This document shows, piece after piece, positions 44,141 to 53,111 of a stretch of DNA of 64,000 nt. Positions within the stretch are counted from its first letter, which is position 1. Every line of letters starts with the position of its first letter. The notes under the pieces are model-generated. The model saw nothing but the letters and a program-made list of their open reading frames with translations, was not told where the DNA came from and ran no database searches. A program made the position numbers and the translations under genes. This DNA is from Bifidobacterium catenulatum subsp. kashiwanohense JCM 15439 = DSM 21854 (lineage in GTDB: Bacteria > Actinomycetota > Actinomycetes > Actinomycetales > Bifidobacteriaceae), in NCBI RefSeq assembly GCF_001042615.1, contig NZ_AP012327.1, positions 248,001-312,000 on the forward strand, read 5' to 3'.

Positions 44141-44691
44141 CCGATGAACTGTTACGAGAGCTTATGAAGAACGCCGGTCTGAACGCGGCGGATTTTTCGC
44201 GTGCTTCGAACATGGCTGAATCCGTTGTCTCGAGAACGTTGAGTGGCAAAACCGTTCCCACTTTCAATAAGGTTGATGCTGCGGCGCGTACTTTGGGATA
44301 TGAGCTGACGCTTTTCCCTTTGGAGCGTGTGACTGTTCGCGTAATCGGCACTGCAATGAGTGATCTCGTGCAGTCGATTCAGCAGTATTCGGGAACGGAA
44401 GAGCAATGGACCCGTGTTTCAGCCGGAATGCGCAATCTGATGGAATTTCCTGATGATGAGCCTGCTGATTTTAAGAAAGTCACTAAGGGGATGGACGTGC
44501 GTTGGCAGGCCTTTATGGCTGGGCTCTATGACTATCAGCACTGGAGTAAAGGGGACGTATCCCCTCAATCGCTGAAACTTGATGCTGAGTGGACCCCGTT
44601 GCGAAAGATTTATCGGTCCGCCACGCCTCCGGATGAGTTCTTTGCGTGGTACAACGTAATCATTCCGCGAGGTGAGCTGCTATGGAAATGA
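44134..44691 (+). CDS. XRE-family helix-turn-helix protein, antitoxin-like
   Basis: A 185-residue protein. The N-terminal HTH is clear (about residues 12-60; NAADFSRASNMAESVVSRTL then GKTVPTFNKVDAAARTLGYE). The C-terminal 110 residues are not recognised. The ATG at 44134 has no ribosome site, fitting a leaderless message; an ATG ten codons in (44164) follows GAGAG. It overlaps the nucleotidyltransferase by 10 bases, so the two form a pair. Confidence 0.82.
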   Translation: MQADELLRELMKNAGLNAADFSRASNMAESVVSRTLSGKTVPTFNKVDAAARTLGYELTLFPLERVTVRVIGTAMSDLVQSIQQYSGTEEQWTRVSAGMRNLMEFPDDEPADFKKVTKGMDVRWQAFMAGLYDYQHWSKGDVSPQSLKLDAEWTPLRKIYRSATPPDEFFAWYNVIIPRGELLWK

Positions 44692-45215
44692 CCAGACAAA
44701 AACTGATGCAGCTTCTTGATGAGCTGATTGAAGAGTGTCATACTCGCGGAATCGAAGGAACTATCGCCATTTATGGCGGGACCGCGATGGTCTACTACGT
44801 TCCGGAATTGCGAACTACACAAGATGTCGATTCCATGTTCCGTCCTTTTTCTGAAATTCAAAGCGCGGCGGAAGTTGTCGGGAATCGTAATAATGTGCCA
44901 AATAACTGGCTTAATATGCAAATCCATGATGTTATGCCGCCCATAGGGGATGACAATCCGGAAGTGTATAGCGATGCTAATGGTTTGAAAGTTACGTTTG
45001 ATTCGAAGAAATATCTTCTGGCGATGAAAGCGATGTCTGATCGTAGATCGCAGAAAGACCTTGATGATGCGGCAGTGCTGTTTAATGCTTTGCGGCTGAA
45101 AAATTGGATGGGTATTGATGAGATTGTTCATCAATACTACGGCGTGGAATCTGCGGGTGCTCAGGAACTCTTTTTTGAAGATATCGAAGATCGTGCCGAT
45201 GAGATTCGGAAGTAA
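44682..45215 (+). CDS. Nucleotidyltransferase-like protein, putative toxin partner
   Basis: A 177-residue protein with a nucleotidyltransferase-type core: YGGTAMVYY (about residue 27) followed by TQDVDSMF (about 45), the GG/GT...DxD layout of AbiEii-like and related enzymes. The second half carries a helical SDRRSQKDLDDAAVLFNAL segment. Start overlaps the XRE gene. Toxin role is inference from the pairing. Confidence 0.75.
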   Translation: MEMTRQKLMQLLDELIEECHTRGIEGTIAIYGGTAMVYYVPELRTTQDVDSMFRPFSEIQSAAEVVGNRNNVPNNWLNMQIHDVMPPIGDDNPEVYSDANGLKVTFDSKKYLLAMKAMSDRRSQKDLDDAAVLFNALRLKNWMGIDEIVHQYYGVESAGAQELFFEDIEDRADEIRK

Positions 45216-45255
45216 AGATAGATTTAGGAATGACTTTTATGTTTCTGATATGAAA

Positions 45256-45290
45256 TTGGCCGGTCTGGGGTAGACCGGCCAACGTTTTTT
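45256..45290 (+). terminator. Terminator after the XRE/nucleotidyltransferase pair
   Basis: Perfect 11-bp stem TTGGCCGGTCT (45256-45266) / AGACCGGCCAA (45272-45282) followed by CGTTTTTT. Converging cysS ends just beyond. Confidence 0.92.
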
Positions 45291-45306
45291 CAGAAGAGAT
45301 GGGGGA

Positions 45307-46947
45307 TTATTTGAGGGTCCAGGTGGGACCCTGAGGGGTGTCTTCGATAGTGATTCCGGCTGCGCCCAAGGCGTCACGGATGGCGTCGGCGCGGGCGAAA
45401 TCCTTGGCCTTGCGGGCTTCGGCACGTTCCTCCAACTGTTCGGAAACCAAACGGTCAAGCGCAGTGTGCTCAGCGGAATCGGCACCGGCTCCGGCGCCGC
45501 CGGCCGCGCCTTCGCTTACCCACGGCTCCGCCAGCGGATCCAAGCCAAGCGTATCGAGCATCGCACGCACATTCACCAAAACAGCGCGAACTTCATCCTT
45601 CGCAACATCCGAATCAACACGATCGGCAAGCTTCGAAAGCAACGTGTTGCCGGAACGAATCGCCGTGAAAATCGCAGCGGAAGCACCGGAAACATTAATA
45701 TCGTCGTTCATTGCGGCAACGAAATCAGCCGGCAGAGCATCGGCAGAAATCGAAACGATCTCTTCACGAGGCGGCTGCCCGCCGACGGCGGCACCGGCAC
45801 GTTCAATGAAATTCGACACACGATCGTACGCGGACTGAGCCTCGGTCAACGTCTGATCCGACCATTCCAGCATGGAGCGATACTGCACGGAACCAAGCGC
45901 GTAACGCACCACCCAAGCGGAATTTTCCGCCAAAACCGCCGGCACGGATAAGCCGTTGCCCAGCGACTTCGACATCTTCTCACCCTTGGCGGTAACCCAT
46001 GCGGAATGCATCCAACGAGCCGCCGAATCGTAACCGGCAGCACGAGTCTGCGCCATTTCGTTCTCATGGTGCGGGAAACGCAAGTCCAGCCCGCCGCCAT
46101 GAATGTCGAACATATCCTTCAAATAGCGGTGGCTCATCGCCGAGCATTCAATATGCCAACCCGGGCGACCCGTGCCGAACGGAGTATTCCAACGCGCGTC
46201 AAGCGGATCGGAATCCTTCGGAGCCTTCCACAATGCGAAATCACGCGGATCATGCTTGTCTTCCGACATGTCCGCAGGATCAACCGGATTGTACTTGTCG
46301 TTGCCCGCATTGTCGACAGACGGACCCATGGCATCGGCCACTTCGGAAGCAGCATCAGCCACAGCGGTCTGCTTCTGATGCGTCAACTCGCCATAGTGCG
46401 GCCAGCTGGCAACGTCGAAATACACGTTGCCGGTCGGATTGCCGTTCTCGTCAGTCACCACGTAGCCGTGGCCATTGTCGATGATCTGCTTGATCAGATC
46501 GATCATGTCGATCATGTGGCCGGTCGCACGCGGCTCATACGTAGGCGGCTCAACACCCAATGTGTTGTAAGCCTCGGTGAACTCGCGCTCGTAAATGTAC
46601 GCACGTTCCCACCACTGCTGACCGGCGGCCGCAGCCTTATCGAGAATCTTGTCGTCGATATCGGTGACGTTGCGCACGAACGTGACCTTGTAGCCCAAAC
46701 GCTCGAACCAGCGACGCACCACGTCAAACGCGACAGCCGCACGAATATGGCCGATATGCGGCGAGCTTTGCACGGTGGCGCCACACACGTACATGCCGAC
46801 CTGACCGGGCTTGATCGGCGTGAAATTCGACACGGCGTGTGATGCGGTGTCGTACAGCTTCAGATCGGCAGCAGCGCTCGCCACTGCGTCAACTGCGGTT
46901 GCGACGCTAGAAATGTTGATATTCTGCGGTTCTTGCGTGTTCGTCAT
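45307..46947 (-). CDS. cysS: Cysteinyl-tRNA synthetase
   Basis: Class I synthetase charging tRNA-Cys; 546 residues. The zinc-site cysteine and HIGH motif are in MYVCGATVQSSPHIGHIR (about residue 52); KMSKS is in GEKMSKSLGNGL (about 338). An acidic stretch (about 215-245) before the catalytic block is extra. C-terminal helical DALR-like region. The ATG at 46947 is preferred; about 30 residues before the fold are Ala/Val-rich. Confidence 0.95.
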   Translation of the reverse strand: MTNTQEPQNINISSVATAVDAVASAAADLKLYDTASHAVSNFTPIKPGQVGMYVCGATVQSSPHIGHIRAAVAFDVVRRWFERLGYKVTFVRNVTDIDDKILDKAAAAGQQWWERAYIYEREFTEAYNTLGVEPPTYEPRATGHMIDMIDLIKQIIDNGHGYVVTDENGNPTGNVYFDVASWPHYGELTHQKQTAVADAASEVADAMGPSVDNAGNDKYNPVDPADMSEDKHDPRDFALWKAPKDSDPLDARWNTPFGTGRPGWHIECSAMSHRYLKDMFDIHGGGLDLRFPHHENEMAQTRAAGYDSAARWMHSAWVTAKGEKMSKSLGNGLSVPAVLAENSAWVVRYALGSVQYRSMLEWSDQTLTEAQSAYDRVSNFIERAGAAVGGQPPREEIVSISADALPADFVAAMNDDINVSGASAAIFTAIRSGNTLLSKLADRVDSDVAKDEVRAVLVNVRAMLDTLGLDPLAEPWVSEGAAGGAGAGADSAEHTALDRLVSEQLEERAEARKAKDFARADAIRDALGAAGITIEDTPQGPTWTLK

Positions 46948-47061
46948 AACCACGAGAGTATTGCCAGAATCGGACATGCATGCGAGATGAAAATGAACGG
47001 CAAAACGGATTTTGTTGGATTTGTGAACATCGTTTACGTAGGTGATGCAACAATAGAATGT

Positions 47062-47802
47062 ATGACGCAATCGCAGGTGCTGATTTTGCAACACGTTCCG
47101 TGGGAGAGACCGGGACGCATTTTAGACAGTTTGGATGATTTGGGACTGCAGTATCAAATCATCAATGTTGCCAAGCAGAAGAAACCGGATTTGCCTGATT
47201 TTGGCGAGGTTTCCGGCGTGGTGATTATGGGTGGCCCGATGGGCGCGCTCGACTACGACAAGTATCCGGGATTAAAGGCCGAGGCCAAGCTTGCGCGGGC
47301 TGCGGTCAGCGTTGGCAAGCCGGTGTTGGGCGTGTGCCTAGGGCATCAGATCATCGCCACCGCGCTGGGGGCGAAGCTGAAGTCGGGAGAGGCGCCGGAA
47401 ATCGGTTTTGCGCCGATTAAACGCATCGACAAGCATGATTATTTCTCGATGTGGAACAAAACCGTGGATGTGCTGCACTGGCATAACGACGTGGTGTCGT
47501 TGCCGGAGGGCGCGCAGCCATTGGCGCGATCCGAGAAGACCAAGGTGCAGGCGTTCCGTTTTGGTTCCGCTCTGGGCATGCAGTTCCACTTGGAGGTTAC
47601 TCCTACGCTGTTGGAGGAGTGGCTTGACGAGTCAAGCATGGTCAAGGATCTAAAGGCTGCCGGCGGGTCGAAAGCGCAGTTGCGCGAGGCGTTCGCCGAA
47701 TATAATCCACAGTTGCAGCCGCTCGCGGATCAGGTGTTTTCAAGCTTTGCCGCTCGTTGTAATTCGTATGAGCAGAGTTTGCTTCAGGCGCAGCAAGGCT
47801 GA
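47062..47802 (+). CDS. Class I glutamine amidotransferase-like protein
   Basis: A 246-residue GATase-fold protein with the full triad: Cys in GVCLGHQIIA (about residue 93), His and Glu in GMQFHLEVTP (about 176). It resembles stand-alone GMP-synthase-like amidotransferases rather than GuaA, which would carry an ATPase part. The ATG at 47062 fits the fold's start and lacks a leader; TAGAAT just upstream suggests a leaderless message. Partner unknown. Confidence 0.85.
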   Translation: MTQSQVLILQHVPWERPGRILDSLDDLGLQYQIINVAKQKKPDLPDFGEVSGVVIMGGPMGALDYDKYPGLKAEAKLARAAVSVGKPVLGVCLGHQIIATALGAKLKSGEAPEIGFAPIKRIDKHDYFSMWNKTVDVLHWHNDVVSLPEGAQPLARSEKTKVQAFRFGSALGMQFHLEVTPTLLEEWLDESSMVKDLKAAGGSKAQLREAFAEYNPQLQPLADQVFSSFAARCNSYEQSLLQAQQG

Positions 47803-47908
47803 TTGCCGAGTTGCGTGCGGTTCCGATTGCTGCGTAGCGCTGGTGGCGATTCGCAAGTTGCGGCATTGCCTGCAGGTTTGGGAGATGTTCCCGCTACATT
47901 GGTGACTT

Positions 47909-50089
47909 ATGCCGACTTATGATTTGGGACTTGAACACGTTTCGCTTGCTTTTGCGACCAAGAATATTTTCAACGATGTGACGCAGGGTGTTTTTGAAGG
48001 CGACCGCATCGGCATCGTCGGTAAGAACGGCGACGGCAAGTCCACGTTGTTGCATTTGTTCAGAGGCACGCAGGAGCCGGATGCCGGCCGCGTGACCATT
48101 CGCGGCGGGCTTACGTTCGGCATGCTCGACCAGCGTGACCCGCTCGACGACAACGCCACCGTGCGCGAAGCTGCGCTCGAAGGCCGTGAAGACTACGAAT
48201 GGGCTGCGGAAACCAAGTCGCGCGAAATCGTCGAAGCATTGCTTGGCGGCATTAGCTTGGAAGCGAAAATCGGTTCGCTTTCCGGCGGTCAGCGTCGCCG
48301 CGCCGATTTGGCACGCCTGTTGCTCAAGGATTGGGATATTCTCGCTCTCGACGAGCCCACGAACCATTTGGATGTGGTGACCATTCACTGGCTGGCGGAA
48401 CATTTAAAGAACCGTTGGCCGGCTGGATCTGGCGCGCTGCTGCTCGTCACCCACGACCGTTGGTTCCTCGACGAAGTGTGCGAATCCATGTGGGAGGTGC
48501 ATGACGGCGAAATCGAGCCGTTTGAAGGCGGCTATTCCGCATACATGCTGCAGCGCGTGGAACGCGATCGCCAAGCCGACGTGCGTGAAACGAAGCGTCG
48601 CAATCTGGCTCGTAAGGAACTTGCCTGGCTTACCCGCGGCGCCCGCGCCCGTTCCACCAAACAGAAATTCCATGTGAAGGCCGCGCGTGAGCTCATCGCC
48701 GACGTACCTCCGGTACGCAATACGCTGGAATTGAAGCAAATGGCCACATCCCGCCTGGGCAAGCAGGTGGTTGACCTGATCGACGTGACGCAGATTTTCG
48801 AACATGTGCAAGGCGAGGCTGATATCGATCCTGACGTTGCCGAAATGGAAGCGTCGACATCACGCGTCGATGTGGTGCCGGCCATGTATGCCGAGCCGCA
48901 AGTGCATGGTTCCGTGGAAGTTGCCGTCGATGATCTGACTGATCCGCGATTGGTGGATGCCGGTGTTGCAGCGGCGCAAGTTGCTGCAGCTGCGAAAGAA
49001 TCGCAAGAAATTCAGGAATCACAAGAAAATAACACTGATGATTCCGCAGAAGAAATTACTTCTGCAGCGCAAAAAATTACTGTTACCGGTCGTAAGATTC
49101 TTGATGACGTGACATGGCTGATTGGGCCTGGAGATCGTTTCGGCATCGTCGGTGCGAACGGTGCCGGAAAATCGACGTTATTGAAGATTCTTGACGGAAC
49201 AATCACCCCTACTGTAGGTCATGTGAATATCGGCAAAACCGTGAAATTCGCGGTGCTTTCGCAGCGTCTCGACGAATTGGAGAAGCTCGGTAAATACAAG
49301 ATCAAGGAAGTGCTGAGTCGTTACAAGCCGAGCTATATCGTGGACGGCAAGGAAACGACGCCGGGGCAGATGATGGAGCGTCTCGGTTTCGAGTCGGCGC
49401 AGCTGATGACGCCGATCAAAGACCTGTCGGGCGGTCAGAAGCGCCGTATGCAGTTGCTGCTGATTCTACTGGACGAGCCGAACGTGCTCATCATGGATGA
49501 GCCCGGCAACGATCTGGACACCGACATGCTCGCTGTGATGGAGGATCTGCTCGACACTTGGCCGGGCACGCTGATCGTGGTTTCGCACGATCGTTACCTG
49601 CTCGAACGCGTCACCGACCAGCAGTTCGCGCTGATCGGCGGCAAAGTGCGCCACCTGCCCGGTGGCGTGCAGGATTATCTGGACATGACTGAGGCCATCA
49701 AGAACGGCAAGGATCCGTTCGCGGATGAGAAGGCAGGTGCCGGCAAAGGTAAGAAGAGCGGTTCCGCTGGGACTGCCGGTTCCGCAACCGAAGGCACCGC
49801 AGGCAACTCCGCAAGCGGGTCTGTAACTGCTGAAGCCGCATCTTCTGCGCCTTCCGCACCGAAGCTTTCCGGCAAGGCCTTCCATGAAGTCTCCAAGCGC
49901 GTATCGGCAATCGAGCGCAAACTCGCCAAACTTGAGGATCAGAAAGCCGACCTTGAACAGCAGATGGCCGCGCACGACCCCAGCGACTACGAAGGTCTAG
50001 GCAAGCTCAACGAGCAGCTGCAGGCCGTTACGGACGAGTCCGAAGAACTCGAACTCGAATGGATGGAGCTTTCCGAACAGCTCGAGTAG
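47909..50089 (+). CDS. ABC-F family ATPase (Uup-like)
   Basis: A 726-residue soluble protein with two ATPase domains and no membrane part. Domain 1: Walker A GKNGDGKSTLL (about residue 36), LSGGQRRRADLARLL, LALDEPTNHLD. Domain 2: GANGAGKSTLL (about 415), LSGGQKRRMQLLLILL, IMDEPGNDLD. Between them lie the ABC-F linker and a long Ala/Glu-rich insertion (about 310-390). The C-terminus (about 640-726) is a coiled coil as in Uup. Acts on the ribosome or on DNA in relatives; which applies is open. Confidence 0.9.
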   Translation: MPTYDLGLEHVSLAFATKNIFNDVTQGVFEGDRIGIVGKNGDGKSTLLHLFRGTQEPDAGRVTIRGGLTFGMLDQRDPLDDNATVREAALEGREDYEWAAETKSREIVEALLGGISLEAKIGSLSGGQRRRADLARLLLKDWDILALDEPTNHLDVVTIHWLAEHLKNRWPAGSGALLLVTHDRWFLDEVCESMWEVHDGEIEPFEGGYSAYMLQRVERDRQADVRETKRRNLARKELAWLTRGARARSTKQKFHVKAARELIADVPPVRNTLELKQMATSRLGKQVVDLIDVTQIFEHVQGEADIDPDVAEMEASTSRVDVVPAMYAEPQVHGSVEVAVDDLTDPRLVDAGVAAAQVAAAAKESQEIQESQENNTDDSAEEITSAAQKITVTGRKILDDVTWLIGPGDRFGIVGANGAGKSTLLKILDGTITPTVGHVNIGKTVKFAVLSQRLDELEKLGKYKIKEVLSRYKPSYIVDGKETTPGQMMERLGFESAQLMTPIKDLSGGQKRRMQLLLILLDEPNVLIMDEPGNDLDTDMLAVMEDLLDTWPGTLIVVSHDRYLLERVTDQQFALIGGKVRHLPGGVQDYLDMTEAIKNGKDPFADEKAGAGKGKKSGSAGTAGSATEGTAGNSASGSVTAEAASSAPSAPKLSGKAFHEVSKRVSAIERKLAKLEDQKADLEQQMAAHDPSDYEGLGKLNEQLQAVTDESEELELEWMELSEQLE

Positions 50090-50337
50090 CATTCGTATCG
50101 CCTGCGCCAATTACCGGATCGGGTGTGCATATTGTGGCGGCGGCGCAGTTCCTCCAGTGTTTCCGAATTACGCATAAAACTACTCTTCCATTACAACCCG
50201 CATCCAGTCCAGTGTTTCTGGTGAATGTTGACCATTCGTGCGACAGCGATGCGTGGCATTCCATGTGCCAATGTCATATTCTTGTTATTGCAGGAAACCT
50301 TAGCTGTTCTTGTCGGAGAGACCAATGGAGGTGCCTT

Positions 50338-50877
50338 ATGAATCAAGTGATGCGAAGAAGCGTCTGTTGCTTGTTGTCCACCTTGTTGTTGTGGTCATGC
50401 GTTGGCTGCACGAAAGCCGTACATGGAAGTTCCGATGATAGCTCCGTGCAGAGAAGTAGCGAGAATGATGATGCCGCAAAACAGGCATATAAAGCATTTA
50501 CTGTGGACGCTCTGGACCGTGTCGCCGTCGATGATCTCAATAACTCGGACAAACTGGTTCTAGTAAACAAGCTGGGGGCGAAATCCGTGCACGGCGATGG
50601 TGCTATTCCATTTGCCCAAAAAGTCGACGAAAACAATATGTATTATGTCGTTTCCATGTGCAAACAGAAGGAACAGGCTCCTTATTCGTTTGTCCTCTAC
50701 AAAGATGGACAGCCACACACCCTAACCACTAGGGAATCCTGTACGTCTAATGGAGTGGAAACGGTCTCTCTTCCGGCGAAGAATTTCCCAGATGCCACCT
50801 CATTGTCCATTATCAACATCGGCAATACAGATCTTGTTGTTTCCGTATATGAAGTAAAGGAACACCATCATGAATAA
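50338..50877 (+). CDS. Putative lipoprotein
   Basis: A 179-residue protein with a lipoprotein signal (MRRSVCCLLSTLLLWSCVGC; cysteine about residue 24) and Ser/Asp-rich linker. The rest is not recognised; two cysteines (CKQKEQ and ESCTSNG) may form a disulphide. GGAGG precedes the ATG by six bases. It follows the ABC-F gene but shares no evident function. The 248 bases between the two hold no other gene. Confidence 0.75.
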   Translation: MNQVMRRSVCCLLSTLLLWSCVGCTKAVHGSSDDSSVQRSSENDDAAKQAYKAFTVDALDRVAVDDLNNSDKLVLVNKLGAKSVHGDGAIPFAQKVDENNMYYVVSMCKQKEQAPYSFVLYKDGQPHTLTTRESCTSNGVETVSLPAKNFPDATSLSIINIGNTDLVVSVYEVKEHHHE

Positions 50878-50947
50878 TTTCAGTCATAACGCTCCCTGTC
50901 GTGCTGCCATCATCATAGTTTGTGACATCACGATGAATGCTACTGGG

Positions 50948-52264
50948 CTAGTTGTTGCAAAACTGGCTCAGTAGGTAGATGGGGTAGTAGGTGATGTTGT
51001 GGTTGGTTTCGATGTTGCCGGGGCCGAAAACTAATCCTTGGCGAAGGTGATAACTTTCCTCTGCGAGCACATTATTAAGAGCCCGATGAACCTTGTAATT
51101 CTTTCCTGATTTCACCTCAATGGGAATGATATTGTCATTGCGATCTTGGACGAGAAAATCAAGTTCTCCTAAGCGCTTGCTGTTGTAATAATACAGATGA
51201 GAAAAACCGTGGGCGGTAAGTTCCTGGGCTACCACATTTTCGTAGATTGCTCCATAATTAACTTCGTCATCGCCGGCAAGAATATCAAGTGCGGTCGAGT
51301 TGAGATATGCGCCCGTGAGCAGACCAACATCGGAATAAAACAGTTTGAACAAATTACGTTCTTTAGACATTTCCAACGGTTTGCGAGGCTCGTCCACGTT
51401 GTATGCGGGAATGGCGACGTTCGCAGCGGCAAGCCAGTCAAAATCGTTGGCCACGGCTTGGAATCGCGTGTTTTTTTCGATTTTTGCGAACGTGAAACGC
51501 TTGTTGGGATTGTTGAGCTCACTTGGAACAAGGTCGTAAATAGAGCGAATATGCAGACGGTCCTCTTTGCGTGCGTACTGACTGATATCGCGACGATAAC
51601 CTTGTTTGATATCTTCTTGTGCCTGACGAACGTCTATGAGACTGTTGTTTTGTGCAAACGATGCTACTGCAGCCGGCATGCCTCCAATAATCAGATATTT
51701 TCTGAATAAAGACATGAGATGTTCATGAATAAAATCATCCACTGGCTGTTTTTTCTCATAGCATTCCTTCAACATGTCGAAAATTTTTCCATCGACATTC
51801 TGTGACCAGCAGAATTCCTCAAAATCCAGAGGGAACATCATTACTTCGCTTTGATATCCAACTGGGACGGAGCGAACATCTTCAAGTTCGACTCCGAGTA
51901 AAGATCCTGACATGGCGAAATCATATCTGCCGTCATCCACAAGGAATTTGACGGCTGTTGCGGCTTCCTTGCATGCTTGGATTTCATCAAGAAAAATCAG
52001 CGTTTTCCCTGGAATAAAACGTTGGCCGGATGCCAGTTCCATGCGCATGAGCATGGTTGCTGCATCGCTGGGAGGGTTGAAGATACGTGCCGCATCCGGA
52101 TTTTGAATGAAATTAAATTCCGCGAAACTCTCATAATGTTGGTCGGCGAATTCTCGAATGAGATAGGTTTTACCAACCTGCCTTGCGCCGGTTACGAGAA
52201 GCGCGGTGTGAGATGGGGCGTCATGCCAGGCTTGGAATTGCTTCAGTGCTTTTCTCTGTAGCAT
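50948..52264 (-). CDS. AAA ATPase with DUF4143 nuclease-like C-terminus
   Basis: A 438-residue protein. P-loop TGARQVGKTYLIREF (about residues 24-38), Walker B LIFLDEIQACKEA (about 88), sensor-like AMSGSLLGVELEDV (about 118), then the DUF4143 region with a PD-(D/E)xK-like LGELDFLVQDRNDNIIPIEV (about 370). The ATG at 52264 follows AAGGAG by seven bases. It stands alone behind a 33-bp repeat array. Function of the family is unsettled; the gene is more A/T-rich than its neighbours, which suggests transfer. Confidence 0.87.
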   Translation of the reverse strand: MLQRKALKQFQAWHDAPSHTALLVTGARQVGKTYLIREFADQHYESFAEFNFIQNPDAARIFNPPSDAATMLMRMELASGQRFIPGKTLIFLDEIQACKEAATAVKFLVDDGRYDFAMSGSLLGVELEDVRSVPVGYQSEVMMFPLDFEEFCWSQNVDGKIFDMLKECYEKKQPVDDFIHEHLMSLFRKYLIIGGMPAAVASFAQNNSLIDVRQAQEDIKQGYRRDISQYARKEDRLHIRSIYDLVPSELNNPNKRFTFAKIEKNTRFQAVANDFDWLAAANVAIPAYNVDEPRKPLEMSKERNLFKLFYSDVGLLTGAYLNSTALDILAGDDEVNYGAIYENVVAQELTAHGFSHLYYYNSKRLGELDFLVQDRNDNIIPIEVKSGKNYKVHRALNNVLAEESYHLRQGLVFGPGNIETNHNITYYPIYLLSQFCNN

Positions 52265-52334
52265 GATTGGCTCCTTCAATCGTTTATATTTCAATGATTT
52301 GCGAGTGGCTTCGGATTTCCATTATACACTTTTC

Positions 52335-52437
52335 CAACCGAAAACGATACCCCCGATTACACTTTTACAACCGATTGGGGGTATGAATTCTTGCGTTTTA
52401 CAACCAGTAGAGGGTATAGATTCTTTCGTTCTCCAAC
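52335..52437. repeat. 33-bp repeats upstream of the DUF4143 gene
   Basis: The CAACC core recurs at 52335, 52368, 52401 and (as CAAC) 52434, exactly 33 bases apart. On the minus strand units read GGTTGTAAAA..., with GGGGGTAT or AGGGTAT between. The unit nearest the gene overlaps a TATAAT (minus, about 52321-52326), so the array covers the promoter. Confidence 0.92.
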
Positions 52438-52471
52438 AAAAAAGGCTTTCTCGCGGGAAAACGAGAAAGCC
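52438..52471 (-). terminator. ilvN terminator
   Basis: GGCTTTCTCG (52444-52453) pairs with CGAGAAAGCC (52462-52471); on the minus strand six T residues follow. Confidence 0.9.
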
Positions 52472-52507
52472 CTATAAGGTTTGCGGTGAGGTCGAATGCC
52501 GAATTGA

Positions 52508-53056
52508 TCAGCGACCGGTGATCTCGGAGCCGAGCACCTTCTCGCTCAGCGCCTTCGGACCGCGGGTCACGGCCACCGCGCCGGAGCGGACCAGCTCGAT
52601 GATGCCGTAATGCTCCAAAAGCCCCAGCAGCGCGTCGATCTTGCCTTCGGCGCCGGTGGCCTCGATGGTCAGCGATTCCGGATTCACATCGACCACGCGC
52701 ACGCGGAACAGACGCACGATCTCAAGCACGTCGGAACGGTTGGATTCGTCGGCAGCCACCTTGATGAGCACCAGTTCGCGCTCCACAGTGGTGTTCGGAT
52801 CCAAATCCACGATCTTCAACACATGCAGCAGCTTGTTGAGCTGCTTGATGATCTGCTCAAGCGGCACTTCATCCACTTCGGCAGTGACGGTGACGCGGGA
52901 AATGTCAGGGCGCTCGGTGGGGGAGACGGACAGTGAGTTGATGTTGAACGCACGACGGGCAAACAGGCCGGCAATACGCGCCAGCACGCCCGGACGGTTC
53001 TCGACGAGCACAGAAAGCGTATGGCGCTTGGAGCCCGGCTGAGATGCAGGATACAT
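52508..53056 (-). CDS. ilvN: Acetolactate synthase small (regulatory) subunit
   Basis: Regulates IlvB and binds valine for feedback. 182 residues: N-terminal ACT domain (HTLSVLVENRPGVLARIAGLF at the start, split here as the family's first strand and helix) and a C-terminal ALS domain. GGAAGGG precedes the ATG. It follows ilvB by 45 bases, a gap that holds an 8-bp repeat. Confidence 0.95.
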   Translation of the reverse strand: MYPASQPGSKRHTLSVLVENRPGVLARIAGLFARRAFNINSLSVSPTERPDISRVTVTAEVDEVPLEQIIKQLNKLLHVLKIVDLDPNTTVERELVLIKVAADESNRSDVLEIVRLFRVRVVDVNPESLTIEATGAEGKIDALLGLLEHYGIIELVRSGAVAVTRGPKALSEKVLGSEITGR

Positions 53057-53080
53057 TGGTAGACCCTTCCTTACTACTTA

Positions 53081-53111
53081 CTCGTTTGCTCGTTTGCTCG
53101 TTTACTCGTTG
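53081..53111. repeat. 8-bp tandem repeat across the ilvB stop
   Basis: CTCGTTTG (53081-53088), CTCGTTTG (53089-53096), CTCGTTTA (53097-53104), CTCGTTG (53105-53111). The last units run over the ilvB stop codon (TAA, 53102-53104 on minus). Confidence 0.9.
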
